Notes under the pieces: generated by a model | Seen by the model: the letters and a program-made list of their open reading frames with translations, nothing else | Databases searched by the model: none | What the model was told of the DNA's origin: nothing | NCBI GenBank assembly: GCA_034440135.1 | Contig: JAWXBP010000144.1 | Location: 1-33,900 of the forward strand | Length of the DNA: 33,900 nucleotides | Source of the DNA: Planctomycetia bacterium | GTDB taxonomy: Bacteria > Planctomycetota > Planctomycetia > Pirellulales > JALHLM01 | Direction: 5' to 3' | In this document: positions 33,821-33,900 of the stretch, one piece after another | Position numbering within the stretch: position 1 is the stretch's first letter | How the letters are laid out: every line of letters begins with the position of its first letter | Translations under genes and position numbers: made by a program

Positions 33821-33900
33821 TCATTTGGCACGCATTAGGGTCAGGCCGAGGGTGGGATTCCAGGCGATTTGGTCGGCGCGGCCGCGGATGGGAAGTTGGG
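33821..33900 (-). CDS. Possible C-terminal end of another gene (5' part outside window)
   Basis: On the minus strand one frame stays open from the right edge to TGA at 33821-33823, reading [20 protein letters not shown] then LMRAK. It has protein-like composition and normal codon use for this DNA, but only 25 residues are visible and no family can be recognised. It is 175 nt upstream of the DUF1559 gene on the same strand. Confidence 0.3.
   Translation of the reverse strand, partial: QLPIRGRADQIAWNPTLGLTLMRAK

Overview
The window looks like chromosomal DNA of a planctomycete, probably a Pirellulales-type lineage. It is GC-rich and carries a DUF1559 prepilin-like protein with an H-x9-DG motif and PEP-CTERM surface proteins ending in VPEPSTYALL plus an Arg-rich tail. 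Intergenic palindromes are abundant. All functional calls come from reading the translated sequence; no database search was run.

Layout. (1) 1-3415, plus strand: the 3' end of an enoyl-CoA hydratase gene, an OPT-family transporter and a small membrane protein. (2) 3423-16423, minus strand: one long S10-spc ribosomal cluster in the order rpsJ-rplC-rplD-rplW-rplB-rpsS-rplV-rpsC-rplP-rpmC-rpsQ-rplN-rplX-rplE-rpsN-rpsH-rplF-rplR-rpsE-rplO-secY-adk-map. It has a consensus-like promoter (16505-16533) and a nested hairpin leader. rpmD (uL30) is absent, and rplP starts 62 nt inside rpsC. (3) 16762-20673, plus strand: a membrane-anchored HEAT-repeat protein, then a PEP-CTERM island consisting of a broken C-type-lectin gene, a HAF-repeat protein and an intact lectin paralogue. 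(4) 20935-24014: a secreted helical, TolC-like protein translationally coupled to a tRNA dihydrouridine synthase. (5) 24453-25689: a tandem pair of 188-residue cytoplasmic proteins, 128/188 identical by my count, each with a metzincin-type zinc signature (HExGHxxGxDH plus a downstream Met). (6) 25817-30822: a halogenase-like FAD enzyme (minus), glutamine synthetase I with promoter and terminator (plus), and a membrane-anchored FAD-linked oxidase (plus). (7) 30961-33900, minus strand: a soluble sensor with an inverted MCP-then-Cache layout, a DUF1559 prepilin-like protein, and possibly the end of another gene.

Genes that work together: the ribosomal proteins, SecY, Adk and Map form the usual translation, secretion and N-terminal maturation unit. 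The PEP-CTERM proteins share C-terminal sorting tails and flanking DNA and presumably depend on an exosortase elsewhere in the genome.

The least ordinary items are the tandem minimal metzincins with conserved leaders, the out-of-frame rpsC/rplP overlap, the S10 leader structure, the inverted MCP-Cache sensor, and several families of REP/REPIN-like palindromes. Two of those palindrome families share a design of 26-27 nt arms around a 49-51 nt centre, with each arm also able to fold on itself.
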